From CAYHZL01 sp964361075 (GTDB lineage Bacteria; Bacteroidota; Ignavibacteria; UBA10030; UBA8401): a stretch of DNA of 35,704 bases. This document shows positions 24,443 to 32,898 of the stretch, in pieces. Numbering within the stretch: position 1 is the stretch's first letter; each line of letters begins with the position of its first letter. The DNA lies in contig CAYHZL010000012.1 of NCBI GenBank assembly GCA_964361075.1, positions 1-35,704 on the forward strand. The letters run 5' to 3'. The translations under genes and the position numbers were made by a program. The notes beneath the pieces are model-generated. The model was not told the DNA's origin. It did not search any database and saw only the letters and a list, made by a program, of their open reading frames with translations.

Positions 24443-24454
24443 TTTTGTAATCCT

Positions 24455-26305
24455 TTATATGATGTACTCAACAGTATTGTAACCGTAAGTTTTTGTTTCT
24501 CGTTCAACATCGGAAAGTTCAGCTATCTCATCAAGATGAGTTGCCGAGTAACCAAATTTTTTCTTGCCAACTTCTTGTTGCTTCTGTTGTTGCTGCGCCA
24601 TATCAGAGCTTAAAAAAACATTGATTGAATCGAGCGTAACACCATTCGCGTGCAATGTCTCACGCATACGCGCAATATTGCTTTCTACAATTTGCTTCAC
24701 GTCGGTGTTTTGCACATCAATGCGTGCATTCATCTTTCCATCTTCCAAACCAATTTTAATTTCTACTTTGCCTAAATGTTCCGGTGATAATTTTATTTCG
24801 AGAGTATTCGGCGTATGTGTTATTGAGGAAACATCTTTCAGAATTTGTTCGAATACCATTTCACGATTCTGAACAGGCACATGTGCCTGCACTTCTTTCG
24901 GCAGTTCAACTGCCGCAGTGTGCTGTGTTCCTGAAATTATTGGCTGCGGAATTGTTTCGTTTTTCACCTGACGCGCAACAACGTCCGGCGATTCAATTTT
25001 TGCAGCAATTGCTGCATTATTATTTTCAACAGGTTCCATCTTTGAAGATTTTGCAGATGTCGAATCATTCAAAAAACTATTTTTAGCTCCGTGTGTTGGC
25101 GCGGCTTCAGCTTCAGCAAAAATATTTTTTCCAGTCTGATGAGGAGATGTTGTTTCCTGTTCTGCGCCATGCTTTTGGCGTGATGGTTCACTACTACTAT
25201 TCACCGACTGCGAAGGAAGTGAATTCACTTTTGATGCACTATTTTCTTTTGATTGTTTTACCGGTTCGTTATTTTTTTTCTCACTCACACCGGTTTTCGA
25301 TTGCTGCACGCTTGCTTCAATTATTGCGCGGTACAATTCATTTGCAGGTTCAGTTTCTTTTTGCAATAACGGCGTTGGAATTCTTTGAGCACGTGCGGAA
25401 ATAATTTGCACGGCTTCGTTTGATCCTGATTCCTTTGCAGACTGAATATTCTTTTCGCTCAATTGATTGGATTGGAACAGTTTGTTCGCCGCGGCGAATT
25501 CTGGTGCGAGTACTTGTTGAAGAGAAGGCTCAGCCGCTTGCAATGTATTCAACGAAATTTCAGCTGCAGCTTTTACGTTTGCCTGAGTTGGGTGAACCAA
25601 AACAGGATTTTGTTCTAATGGAAAAATAGAAAAAATTGAAAAAATATTGCTATTTGCTTTTTCTTTATTCGGAATTCCATTACCAACGACAGCATCATTA
25701 CGTCCTATCGTTTGCTCCTGCCCGCCATTATTGCTGCCCGCCGAACGAACGGCAATATTTCCTAAAAAATTATTAGGCAATAATTGCGCACTTTGTGTTG
25801 GCTCAACAACATCTTGAGTAACACCGAGAGCAGTATTTTTCATCGGAGTTACTTCTGTTACAGTTGCCGCTTTGTTTTGCACACCTGCATTAAATAAAAA
25901 ACCGGTTTGCGGAAATGTTGAAAATCCGATAACACCATGTACCTGTTCCCTACCGTGCAAATGTAATAACTGCAATTGATCTTCAGTAACGCCGAGAATG
26001 TTGGGAGATTGCTTTGGCGAATTACCGCCATCGTTTGAATGAACCGACAGAGTGTTTGAAATTTCATTCTGCTGAACCGGTTCGCTGTTATTTTGTGCGG
26101 TAATTTTTGTCGGCGCTGGCAATAAAAAACCAAGTAAGAGCTGAAATATTTGGGGGCTTTGATTGTTCATTACATCATTTGCTGCAGTACCGGCTGTATG
26201 TATTTGCACATCATCCTTCGCGGCTGCATTCCCGCCGGCAAATCCAAATAAATTTTTTGCTGAAGGCTTTCCAACCATTTCCGAAGAGAATCCTAATATA
26301 TTCAT
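24455..26305 (-). CDS. fliK: Flagellar hook-length control protein FliK
   Basis: A long low-complexity N-terminal part (about 1-480) is rich in N, Q, S, E and A, as expected of a molecular ruler. The C-terminal Flg_hook domain (about 490-590) has LEIKLSPEHLGKVEIKIGLEDGKMNARIDVQN and VESNIARMRETLHANGVTLDSINVFLS. It measures hook length and triggers the FlhB switch. ATG 26305 (616 residues) is preferred, since GGTGAG lies just before it; an ATG at 26332 would add nine residues. The 14-base palindrome TTCGCCGCGGCGAA lies in frame at 25485-25498 and codes EFAAAN; it is also found inside intergenic elements B and D. This may be an insertion tolerated in the unstructured ruler. Confidence 0.93.
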   Translation of the reverse strand: MNILGFSSEMVGKPSAKNLFGFAGGNAAAKDDVQIHTAGTAANDVMNNQSPQIFQLLLGFLLPAPTKITAQNNSEPVQQNEISNTLSVHSNDGGNSPKQSPNILGVTEDQLQLLHLHGREQVHGVIGFSTFPQTGFLFNAGVQNKAATVTEVTPMKNTALGVTQDVVEPTQSAQLLPNNFLGNIAVRSAGSNNGGQEQTIGRNDAVVGNGIPNKEKANSNIFSIFSIFPLEQNPVLVHPTQANVKAAAEISLNTLQAAEPSLQQVLAPEFAAANKLFQSNQLSEKNIQSAKESGSNEAVQIISARAQRIPTPLLQKETEPANELYRAIIEASVQQSKTGVSEKKNNEPVKQSKENSASKVNSLPSQSVNSSSEPSRQKHGAEQETTSPHQTGKNIFAEAEAAPTHGAKNSFLNDSTSAKSSKMEPVENNNAAIAAKIESPDVVARQVKNETIPQPIISGTQHTAAVELPKEVQAHVPVQNREMVFEQILKDVSSITHTPNTLEIKLSPEHLGKVEIKIGLEDGKMNARIDVQNTDVKQIVESNIARMRETLHANGVTLDSINVFLSSDMAQQQQKQQEVGKKKFGYSATHLDEIAELSDVERETKTYGYNTVEYII

Positions 26306-26354
26306 ACACTCACCGATACTGTTAATGACCACTGTTGTATAACTGATATATATT

Positions 26355-26371
26355 TTACAAAGCCCGTGCCA
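26355..26371 (-). promoter_or_regulatory. Sigma-54 promoter of fliK operon (P2)
   Basis: Read on the minus strand: TGGCAC-GGGCT-TTGTAA, with a perfect -24 box and 10-base GG-to-G spacing. It lies about 50 bases before the fliK ATG. GATAACTTT stands directly upstream, as it does near P1. Confidence 0.78.
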
Positions 26372-26464
26372 AAAGTTATCATATTGTTTTTTTCGCTTTG
26401 TGATGATTCGCTTTTGTTTTCGCAGTGTACCGTCTTTGTATGTAACATAATTATTTTTTGTAAC

Positions 26465-26475
26465 GGCTAATATTC
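26465..26475 (-). promoter_or_regulatory. Candidate enhancer (UAS) for P2
   Basis: Plus-strand GGCTAATATTC, followed by GGCACGTGT, 94 bases upstream of the -24 element of P2 and just after the stop of the MotE-like gene. The distance is about three helical turns more than in P1 and P3. Confidence 0.58.
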
Positions 26476-26500
26476 GGCACGTGTGCGTGTAATAAAAAAA

Positions 26501-27007
26501 TCAGTTCGATAAAATTTGTGCTGCGCGCTGCGAATCAAAGTGCATTAAAATTTTTGCCGCTTGTTTCTTTTTGATCGTCAACAAAATTACACGCACATCT
26601 TTATCATTCATTTTGTTCAAAATTTTTGCAGCATCTTCCGGTTTCATTGCATCATACAATTTAGCGATGCTCTTCATTTCATCTTGATTTATCACGCGCG
26701 GTAATTCAGCGGCTGGCATCGCATTCTGATGCGCTAATGAATCATTGGAAGCTAAGATTTGTTTCGATGAATCTTTTGGTCGTTGATTTTGTATTGCACT
26801 ATTTGCCGTTTGTTTAGCTTTCTCAATTTTTGTCAGGTCGGCAGCTGCCGAATCCGGGCGCGTATTTTTCAGTGCATTATGTTTTAAATCTACCGAAGGG
26901 CGCGCGCCAAACAATTCCGGCTTCACCATTGCAGTAAACAACATCGCAGTGCTGGTTAACAGCAACACACTAAACAATACGCTGGCAAAAACTACATTCT
27001 GTTTCAT
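26501..27007 (-). CDS. MotE-like flagellar protein (MgtE N-domain-like)
   Basis: The protein is 168 residues. An N-terminal membrane segment (VVFASVLFSVLLLTSTAMLFTAM) is followed by a polar, probably helical linker. The C-terminal about 55 residues resemble the MgtE intracellular N-domain: IAKLYDAMKPEDAAKILNKMNDKDVRVILLTIKKKQAAKILMHFD. Proteins of this build lie after fliJ in many flagellar operons and are annotated MotE or MgtE-like; in some bacteria MotE is a chaperone for the stator protein MotC. The exact role here is not known. It is the last gene of the first transcription unit. Confidence 0.82.
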   Translation of the reverse strand: MKQNVVFASVLFSVLLLTSTAMLFTAMVKPELFGARPSVDLKHNALKNTRPDSAAADLTKIEKAKQTANSAIQNQRPKDSSKQILASNDSLAHQNAMPAAELPRVINQDEMKSIAKLYDAMKPEDAAKILNKMNDKDVRVILLTIKKKQAAKILMHFDSQRAAQILSN

Positions 27008-27019
27008 ACGGTTAGCATC

Positions 27020-27439
27020 TTATCTTCTTCGTTGCGCAAATTCATCCATTAACTTTTGTTCTTTGCTCTCTGATTCTTTTGCATGTTCTTTTAATTTCTT
27101 TGCATGCAAAATTTCTACCATCTTTTTTTCTTGTGATTTTTTCAGCAACAACTCACGTTTCACTTTTTCCTCTTCTTGAACTTGTATGACCACACTTGTC
27201 TGCGTTTCAATTTGTTTACTCAAACTTGAAAGATGTGAGCGAACAAGCTGCATTTCTGCAATACTCATTCTTTGTGTTCCACGCGCATTGCCAAGTGCGT
27301 TTCGTTTGTGTTGATGAATTTCCCCTAACACATCTTCCTCAATCACTCTCAATCGCTCTGCATCGGCAACATGTTGTTGCGCTTGCTTCTCTTGAATCTT
27401 TCGTACTTCTACTACTTTTTGAAATCCGCTTTTTTTCAT
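27020..27439 (-). CDS. fliJ: Flagellar export protein FliJ
   Basis: The protein is 139 residues and almost wholly helical and charged, with a coiled-coil appearance (FQKVVEVRKIQEKQAQQHVADAERL; EEEKVKRELLLKKSQEKKMVEILHAKKLKEHAKE). The N-terminal FQKVVEVRKIQEKQ resembles the FliJ start. The role is the stalk between the FliI hexamer and FlhA. The position after fliI supports it, as the sequence is little conserved in this family. Confidence 0.88.
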   Translation of the reverse strand: MKKSGFQKVVEVRKIQEKQAQQHVADAERLRVIEEDVLGEIHQHKRNALGNARGTQRMSIAEMQLVRSHLSSLSKQIETQTSVVIQVQEEEKVKRELLLKKSQEKKMVEILHAKKLKEHAKESESKEQKLMDEFAQRRR

Positions 27440-27459
27440 TCTTTGGCTGGCTTCTGCAT

Positions 27460-28794
27460 TTAAACAACCGATTCACCAATAATTTCATATAACTGTCGCA
27501 TATTATTTTCAACGGTTACTTTTTCGTTAATACCTTGTCGTAAAAATTTTCGCACCACATCTATTTTAGCAAGACTGTAATCAATACGCGGGTTGCTTCC
27601 GCGAACGTACGCGCCAATGTTAATTAAATCTTCTGCATCTTTGTATGTTGCAAGAATATCGCAAAACCGCTGTACCATAGTGCGATGTTCTTCTTCAGTA
27701 ACATCGGTCATTACTCTGCTGATACTTTCAAGCACATCAACCGCCGGATATTGTCCGCTGGCTGCAATACGCCGGGAAAGTACAATATGTCCATCCAGAA
27801 TGGAGCGCACAGCATCGGCAATCGGTTCGTTGAAATCATCGCCGTCCACCAACACAGTATACAAACCCGTAATACTTCCTTTTGAAGAAGTGCCGGCGCG
27901 TTCCAATAATTTTGGCAGAAGCGCAAACACCGACGGTGTGTACCCTTTTGTTGTCGGCGGTTCACCAATGGCAAGACCAACTTCCCGCTGCGCCATTGCA
28001 ACACGCGTAACAGAATCCATCATCAACATCACATCCATTCCCATATCACGAAAATATTCTGCAATAGAAGTTGCAAGAAATGCCGCCTTCAAACGCACAA
28101 GCGCAGTCTGGTCGCTTGTTGCAACAACAACAACCGAGCGGCGCAATCCTTCTTCACCTAATTCTTTTTCAATAAACTCGCGCACTTCGCGTCCACGCTC
28201 TCCAACAAGTGCAATCACATTCACATCGGCACTGGTATTCCGCGCAATCATTCCCATCGTTACACTTTTTCCAACACCGCTGCCGGAAAAAATACCGACA
28301 CGCTGACCTTTACCAAAAGTCAACAGCGTATCAATCGAGCGAATGCCGGTAGTAATTTGTTCTGTAATTCTTTTTCTGGTGAGAGGATTTGGCGGCGCAT
28401 TATAGATGGAACGAATTTCTTCCGCTTTCATTGGACCGCCGCCATCAATTGGTTTTCCTAATCCATCAAGAATGCGGCCGAGCAGCGCTTGTCCTACTCC
28501 GACTGTAAATGCTTTTCCGTTCGCAACAATTTCACAACCGGGACTAATGCGTGAAATATCTCCAAGCGCCATCGAAAGCACATGATTATTTTTAAAACCG
28601 ACAACTTCCGCAAGACACACATCCTCGCCGGTTCTCGATTTTATTGTGCACACTTCGCCGAGCGATGTATTAGGACCAACTGATTCGATCACCAAACCGA
28701 TTACTTGACTTACACGGCCGTTCACTTTCAGCAAATCAACTTGGCGAAGTGTATCAAATAAAGATTCAAATTCCGTTGTGGGTGCGGCGTTCAT
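27460..28794 (-). CDS. fliI: Flagellum-specific ATPase FliI
   Basis: The protein is 444 residues. Walker A is GSGVGKS with K176; the family segment VIALVGERGREVREFIEKELGEEGL and Walker B region MDVMLMMDSVTRVAMAQREVGLAIGEPPTTKGYTPSVFALLPKLLERAG are intact. GDDFNEPIADAVRSILDGHIVLSR fits FliI rather than F1-beta. It overlaps fliH by 4 bases. It is the export ATPase that, with FliH and FliJ, delivers substrates to the gate. Confidence 0.97.
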   Translation of the reverse strand: MNAAPTTEFESLFDTLRQVDLLKVNGRVSQVIGLVIESVGPNTSLGEVCTIKSRTGEDVCLAEVVGFKNNHVLSMALGDISRISPGCEIVANGKAFTVGVGQALLGRILDGLGKPIDGGGPMKAEEIRSIYNAPPNPLTRKRITEQITTGIRSIDTLLTFGKGQRVGIFSGSGVGKSVTMGMIARNTSADVNVIALVGERGREVREFIEKELGEEGLRRSVVVVATSDQTALVRLKAAFLATSIAEYFRDMGMDVMLMMDSVTRVAMAQREVGLAIGEPPTTKGYTPSVFALLPKLLERAGTSSKGSITGLYTVLVDGDDFNEPIADAVRSILDGHIVLSRRIAASGQYPAVDVLESISRVMTDVTEEEHRTMVQRFCDILATYKDAEDLINIGAYVRGSNPRIDYSLAKIDVVRKFLRQGINEKVTVENNMRQLYEIIGESVV

Positions 28795-29498
28795 TGTTCT
28801 GCGCTTTTTGTTCGTAACTCTTCAAATGCGTTTTCAATTTGTTTGAACTGCGTTCCGATTTTTGCATCAACATTGCCAAGCTCGCTTTCAACAATGCAGC
28901 CCCCGCGTTGAATTTTTTCGTCTGTTTCAATCACCATTTCTTTTACCGAATCTGCTGCGTGTTGAATATCTGAACGGTGTGTACGCACCAACGATTCATC
29001 GTCGGGATGAATTTTTAATTTTATCTTTTCCACACCGAGAACACGCTTCATCGCATCGATTGCCTGTTCGATGACAATTGATGATTGTTCAATTTCTCTT
29101 TTCACAATACGCGATGCAATTTCAATGGCAAGTTTTACGATGGTCTCTTCAACTGATGTGCGTAACTCATGGTGTTGTGTTTGAATTGAGTGTACCATGG
29201 TATCGCTGCGAGCACGAAGTTCATTGAGCTGATGTTCAAATTCTTGTTTTGCCACTGCTTCACCGGCTGTTTTACCATCGAAGAAACCGCGTGCATACGC
29301 ATCGTTTGTTTTTTGTTCCAAGTCATGACCCAAGAAATCGCGCTGCTCTTTTAACAAGAAGTCAATATCGTATTGATCTGCGGAAGAATATTTTTTTAGA
29401 TGGGACGAAGTAATGACTCTTTTTTCTTTCTCAAGTCGTTGCGCCTGATGCTGAACAATAGCGCCTTCATCACTTCCGGTTTTAATTACTTTAGACAA
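28791..29498 (-). CDS. fliH: Flagellar export ATPase regulator FliH
   Basis: The middle part is a glycine-poor coiled coil; the C-terminal half has the FliH pattern VEETIVKLAIEIASRIVKREIEQ, IKLKIHPDDESLVRTH and IQRGGCIVESELGNVDAKIGTQFKQIENAF. The start is taken at TTG 29498, giving LSKVIKTGSDEG, as in other FliH proteins, with GGAG about 8 bases upstream and an 8-base overlap with the fliG stop. An ATG at 29528 is possible but lies further inside fliG. It binds FliI and docks it on FliN. Confidence 0.9.
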   Translation of the reverse strand: MSKVIKTGSDEGAIVQHQAQRLEKEKRVITSSHLKKYSSADQYDIDFLLKEQRDFLGHDLEQKTNDAYARGFFDGKTAGEAVAKQEFEHQLNELRARSDTMVHSIQTQHHELRTSVEETIVKLAIEIASRIVKREIEQSSIVIEQAIDAMKRVLGVEKIKLKIHPDDESLVRTHRSDIQHAADSVKEMVIETDEKIQRGGCIVESELGNVDAKIGTQFKQIENAFEELRTKSAEQ

Positions 29499-30585
29499 AT
29501 AATTCTTCTCCGCCGCCGCTTCGGGCAATAATAATTTCTTCGCGTTCTTCGAGTTGTTTTACCACTTCAACAATACGAGTCTGCGCTTGTTCAACATCGC
29601 GCAGCCGAACCGGACCCATAAACTCTATTTCTTCTTTCAACATATCCACTGCACGTTCGGACATGTTCTTGTACACCTTATCACGCAATTTATTGTCGGC
29701 AACTTTAAGGGACAATGCCAAATCTTTTTTATCAACTTCGCGCAGGATGCGTTGAATGCCTTTATCATCAATGAAAACAATATCTTCGAAGAGGAACATC
29801 AGCCGTTTGATTTCTGCTGCAAGCTGCGCATCGCGTTGTTCGATATTTTCCAACACATTTTTTGCTGTTACTGTAGCGCTCTTATTCAAAATAGCCGCTA
29901 CTGATTTTGCGCCGCCGATAGTCGTAACGCTTTGGTTCATTGCCGATTGCGCAACTTCATCCAACACGACTTCGATTTCTTTTAAAATCGCAGGAGCAAC
30001 TTTGCCGAGCGTTGCAATTCTATACGATACATCGGTTCGTAATTCTTCCGGAAACTCCATCAACACTTGTGCGGTCTGTTCCGGCAAAATATTTGAGAGA
30101 ATCAATGCAATGGTTTGCGGATGTTCTTTTACAAGAAAGCTCGCCAGTTGCTGCGGGTCTGTTTGACGCAGCATTGCAAAGCCATGCACATGTGTTAGCG
30201 ATTTCACTTTATCGAGAATGTCGGCTGCCTTCAAATTTCCAAAAGATTTTTCCAATAGCGACTGAGCATAATCAAAACCACCTTGCACAACAAATTCGCG
30301 AGCGGTGGTCATCTCATGAAACTCTCGCATCACATCGTCTGAAACTGTTGCCGAAATTCCTTTCATGCCGCTAATTTCAACGGTGATGCGCTCGACTTCA
30401 AACGGATCGAGTTCCTTAAAAATGCGCGTTGCCGATTCTACATCCAGCGAGATTAAAAACAGCGCCGCTTTTTGGTAGCCTGTTAATTCTCGTTTAATAA
30501 GTTTGCTGCCCGCTACACTGCGGCGTTCAGCTTCTTTTTTTATTAAACTTTCAGTTTCGACTGTTGGTTTTTCATCCGTTGGCAT
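29491..30585 (-). CDS. fliG: Flagellar motor switch protein FliG
   Basis: The N-terminal domain opens with LTGYQKAALFLISLDVESATRIFKELDPFEVERITVEISGM. The middle domain has the EHPQTIALILSNILPEQTAQVLMEFPEEL motif, and the C-terminal domain keeps FEDIVFIDDKGIQRILREVDKKDLALSLK, with the charged torque helix. About 30 residues before LTGYQKAA are extra, compared with typical FliG. ATG 30585 overlaps fliF by 14 bases; an ATG at 30618 is also possible. It couples the C-ring to the stator and to FliF. Confidence 0.96.
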   Translation of the reverse strand: MPTDEKPTVETESLIKKEAERRSVAGSKLIKRELTGYQKAALFLISLDVESATRIFKELDPFEVERITVEISGMKGISATVSDDVMREFHEMTTAREFVVQGGFDYAQSLLEKSFGNLKAADILDKVKSLTHVHGFAMLRQTDPQQLASFLVKEHPQTIALILSNILPEQTAQVLMEFPEELRTDVSYRIATLGKVAPAILKEIEVVLDEVAQSAMNQSVTTIGGAKSVAAILNKSATVTAKNVLENIEQRDAQLAAEIKRLMFLFEDIVFIDDKGIQRILREVDKKDLALSLKVADNKLRDKVYKNMSERAVDMLKEEIEFMGPVRLRDVEQAQTRIVEVVKQLEEREEIIIARSGGGEELFV

Positions 30586-32167
30586 TTTGTAACCAGAGTT
30601 TAATGACTTTTGAAGCATCGGCTGGACGATCTTTTACATAGTCCACGACGCGTTTCTTACGTTCTTCCCGGACAAGTGTTTCTGTAGGAATAATATCAGC
30701 ATCTTCAAGTGCTTCAAGCTGCAATGCAATTTCAGCTTCCATTTCTTCTTTACTTTTCCTCGATGCTCTCGTTGCGCCGCTAATCTGTTGTACCGCATTA
30801 TTTACATATTCTTCCTTCACATCAAAATAATTTCCAACAACGACACGGCGCGATTTTATTCTGCCAATTAACATGAAGAGAATTACCGCCGCAGCAACCA
30901 TTGCCGCGATAAGTACCACACGTTCGACAATTCGTTCGTTCTGCATTATACCCTCGGGCTTCTGCACAAACTCTTCATCGGCTAAACGATTATCGAACGG
31001 AAGATTCACAAATGAGATTTCGTCGTTACGGCGAAGATCAAATCCGACCGCACGTTTTACAATATCTGTAAGTTGTGTAACCTGTTCTGCCGGACGCGGC
31101 TCATATTGAATTTCTTGTTTGCCGTTGACTTCAATTTTTTTGTTCACACCGTTAATTAACACTGCAACGGTAAGACGATTAATGTTGCCGCTCCCTTGCA
31201 CAAGGTGATCGATTGTTTTGTTGATTTCGTAATTTGTTACTGCATTAGAACGCGTTGAAGGCGGAAGCGAATCGGACATCACCGATTTTTCTTCAGTAGC
31301 TTGTTCGCTGCGTATCACTTGTCCATCCGGATCGTATTGTTCCGTAGTGCGCTCTACCTGATTAAAATTTAATTCCGCAGTAACACGAACAATGGAATTA
31401 TTATTTCCAACAATACCATCCAACATGGATTGCGCTTTTTGCGCGAGATAATTTTCAACTTTGTGTTGAAGTTCGTACTGCGTGGAAGATAACGACGCCA
31501 GTGAATTTGATTCGGAATTATTGGAAAGAATATCTCCGCGCGAATCCATGATTGTAACATTTTTGGAGTCCATTCCTTCAACACTGCTCGATACCAGATG
31601 AGCAATGCCGTCCACATTTTCAGATTTCATGCGCTGTCCGCGCAGTTTCAACACCACAGACGCCGTCGCATTTTTCTGATCTTCTTTGAATAATGTTTTT
31701 TCGGGAATAACGATATGCACGCGCGCACCTTCTACTTCATCAATTGTAATAATCGTGCGTGCAAGTTCGCCTTCCAGCGCGCGGCGATAGTTTAATTTTT
31801 GTACAAAATCTGACGCGCCAAGATTTGTCTTGTCGAAAATTTCATACCCGACAGTGCTCGATTGCAGCAATCCTTCGCCTGCCATTGAAAGACGCAAATC
31901 GTACAACTGATCTTTGGGAACAAGAACTGTTTTTCCATCGTCTTCAAGTTTATAAGAAACTTTTTTTTCTTTCAGGCGGTCAACAATTTTTGATGCATCT
32001 TGCGGATGCAGATTGGTAAACAATGTTACATACGTCGGCTTGCTCATCATGCTCACGAGAAAGAAAATAAGAACGAGCGCACCAAGGCTTACGCCGCCGA
32101 TGAGAATTTTTTGTTGAAGCGTTAATTGTTGCATTAACGCACGTGATTGTTCGTTGAGTGAATTCAT
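30572..32167 (-). CDS. fliF: Flagellar MS-ring protein FliF
   Basis: The protein is 531 residues. Two membrane segments are seen, near residues 19-40 (GGVSLGALVLIFFLVSMM) and in the last quarter (VVLIAAMVAAAVILFMLIG). Between them is the YscJ/FliF ring domain (YVTLFTNLHPQDASKIVDRLKEKKVSYKLEDDGKTVLVP; RRALEGELARTIITIDEVEGARVHIVIPEKTLF) and the beta-collar region. The C-terminal tail (VVDYVKDRPADASKVIKLWLQ) is the FliG-binding end. It forms the ring in the inner membrane. Confidence 0.97.
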   Translation of the reverse strand: MNSLNEQSRALMQQLTLQQKILIGGVSLGALVLIFFLVSMMSKPTYVTLFTNLHPQDASKIVDRLKEKKVSYKLEDDGKTVLVPKDQLYDLRLSMAGEGLLQSSTVGYEIFDKTNLGASDFVQKLNYRRALEGELARTIITIDEVEGARVHIVIPEKTLFKEDQKNATASVVLKLRGQRMKSENVDGIAHLVSSSVEGMDSKNVTIMDSRGDILSNNSESNSLASLSSTQYELQHKVENYLAQKAQSMLDGIVGNNNSIVRVTAELNFNQVERTTEQYDPDGQVIRSEQATEEKSVMSDSLPPSTRSNAVTNYEINKTIDHLVQGSGNINRLTVAVLINGVNKKIEVNGKQEIQYEPRPAEQVTQLTDIVKRAVGFDLRRNDEISFVNLPFDNRLADEEFVQKPEGIMQNERIVERVVLIAAMVAAAVILFMLIGRIKSRRVVVGNYFDVKEEYVNNAVQQISGATRASRKSKEEMEAEIALQLEALEDADIIPTETLVREERKKRVVDYVKDRPADASKVIKLWLQNANG

Positions 32168-32171
32168 AGTG

Positions 32172-32480
32172 TTATACCGGCAATCTCATTAATTCGCGAT
32201 ACGCATCAATTGTTTTATTTCGAATTTCAACCAGCAGATCAAAACTGGTGCGTGCTTTTTCAGCCGCAATCATTACGTCGTGCACCTCCGTACCATCGCC
32301 CGAAGAAAAATCCTGCACAGCTTTTCCTGCTTCATTCTGCAGTGTGTTTACATCAGCAATAAATGTTTTCAACGTATCGCCAAAAGTTACCGGCGATTCC
32401 GGAGATGGTGTGTGTGCGTGTGAAGACGTGTGTTCCAAAAATGGATTCACGCTTCTTGCTTGTAGTTCGGATGCTTTCAT
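32172..32480 (-). CDS. fliE: Flagellar hook-basal body protein FliE
   Basis: The protein is 102 residues, with the FliE pattern TFGDTLKTFIADVNTLQNEAGKAVQDFSSGDGTEVHDVMIAAEKARTSFDLLVEIRNKTIDAYRELMRLPV. AAAGAG is found before the ATG. It links the MS ring to the rod. It follows a small unknown gene and directly precedes fliF. Confidence 0.95.
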   Translation of the reverse strand: MKASELQARSVNPFLEHTSSHAHTPSPESPVTFGDTLKTFIADVNTLQNEAGKAVQDFSSGDGTEVHDVMIAAEKARTSFDLLVEIRNKTIDAYRELMRLPV

Positions 32481-32482
32481 AG

Positions 32483-32737
32483 TTAGCTCTTTGAGTCAAT
32501 AATAGTTCCCAATTGGGATGCTTGTGTGTTTCCGTTTTTTGCATATACTCCATAACGAGCAATTTCTTTTGCTTGTATTGGATAGATATTTGAAAAATAT
32601 TTTTTTTCTTCTTGCGAGAACATTGCTGCTTCTGTTTTTACCGATTGCAATTTTTCAGCCGGCGCTTTTTTAATAACCGCCGAAGTGCGTTGAACACTTG
32701 CCGAATCTGAAATTGAATGTATTGCTGAAAGTTCCAT
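32483..32737 (-). CDS. Small hypothetical protein between flgC and fliE
   Basis: The protein is 84 residues and not firmly recognised. It has no signal peptide or membrane segment. The first half is rich in S, A and K; the second half has FSQEEKKYFSNIYP, ARYGVYAKNGNTQ and LGTIIDSKS, which looks like a structured end. GAGGGAAA precedes the ATG. It lies directly before fliE (gap of 2 bases), so it is translated with the basal-body genes. A flagellar role is suggested by position only. Repeat D separates it from flgC. Confidence 0.7.
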   Translation of the reverse strand: MELSAIHSISDSASVQRTSAVIKKAPAEKLQSVKTEAAMFSQEEKKYFSNIYPIQAKEIARYGVYAKNGNTQASQLGTIIDSKS

Positions 32738-32754
32738 GATCGTTTCCCTCGTTC

Positions 32755-32890
32755 GTAACTACTCACCGTGCCTTTAAAGTCATGCCATGAATTACTTTTT
32801 GATTCGCCGCGGCGAATAAAACTTGTCCCGAAGTGTCCCAAAGGTCACGAAGTGATGGCTTAGCCACTCATGGCATGACTGAGTAGATAC
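32755..32890. repeat. Palindromic element, GTAACTACTCA family with nested insert (copy D, long form)
   Basis: The element is 136 bp. The ends GTAACTACTCACCG and CTGAGTAGATAC flank the same ATGCCATGA core as element F. The direct repeat CTCGTTC occurs at 32748-32754 and 32892-32898, next to both ends. In the middle, in place of 11 bases in F, is a 63-base nested sequence with TTCGCCGCGGCGAA (32803-32816) and a 31-base module (32836-32866) that matches element B at 29 of 31 positions. It lies between flgC and the small hypothetical gene. Confidence 0.85.
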
Positions 32891-32898
32891 TCTCGTTC

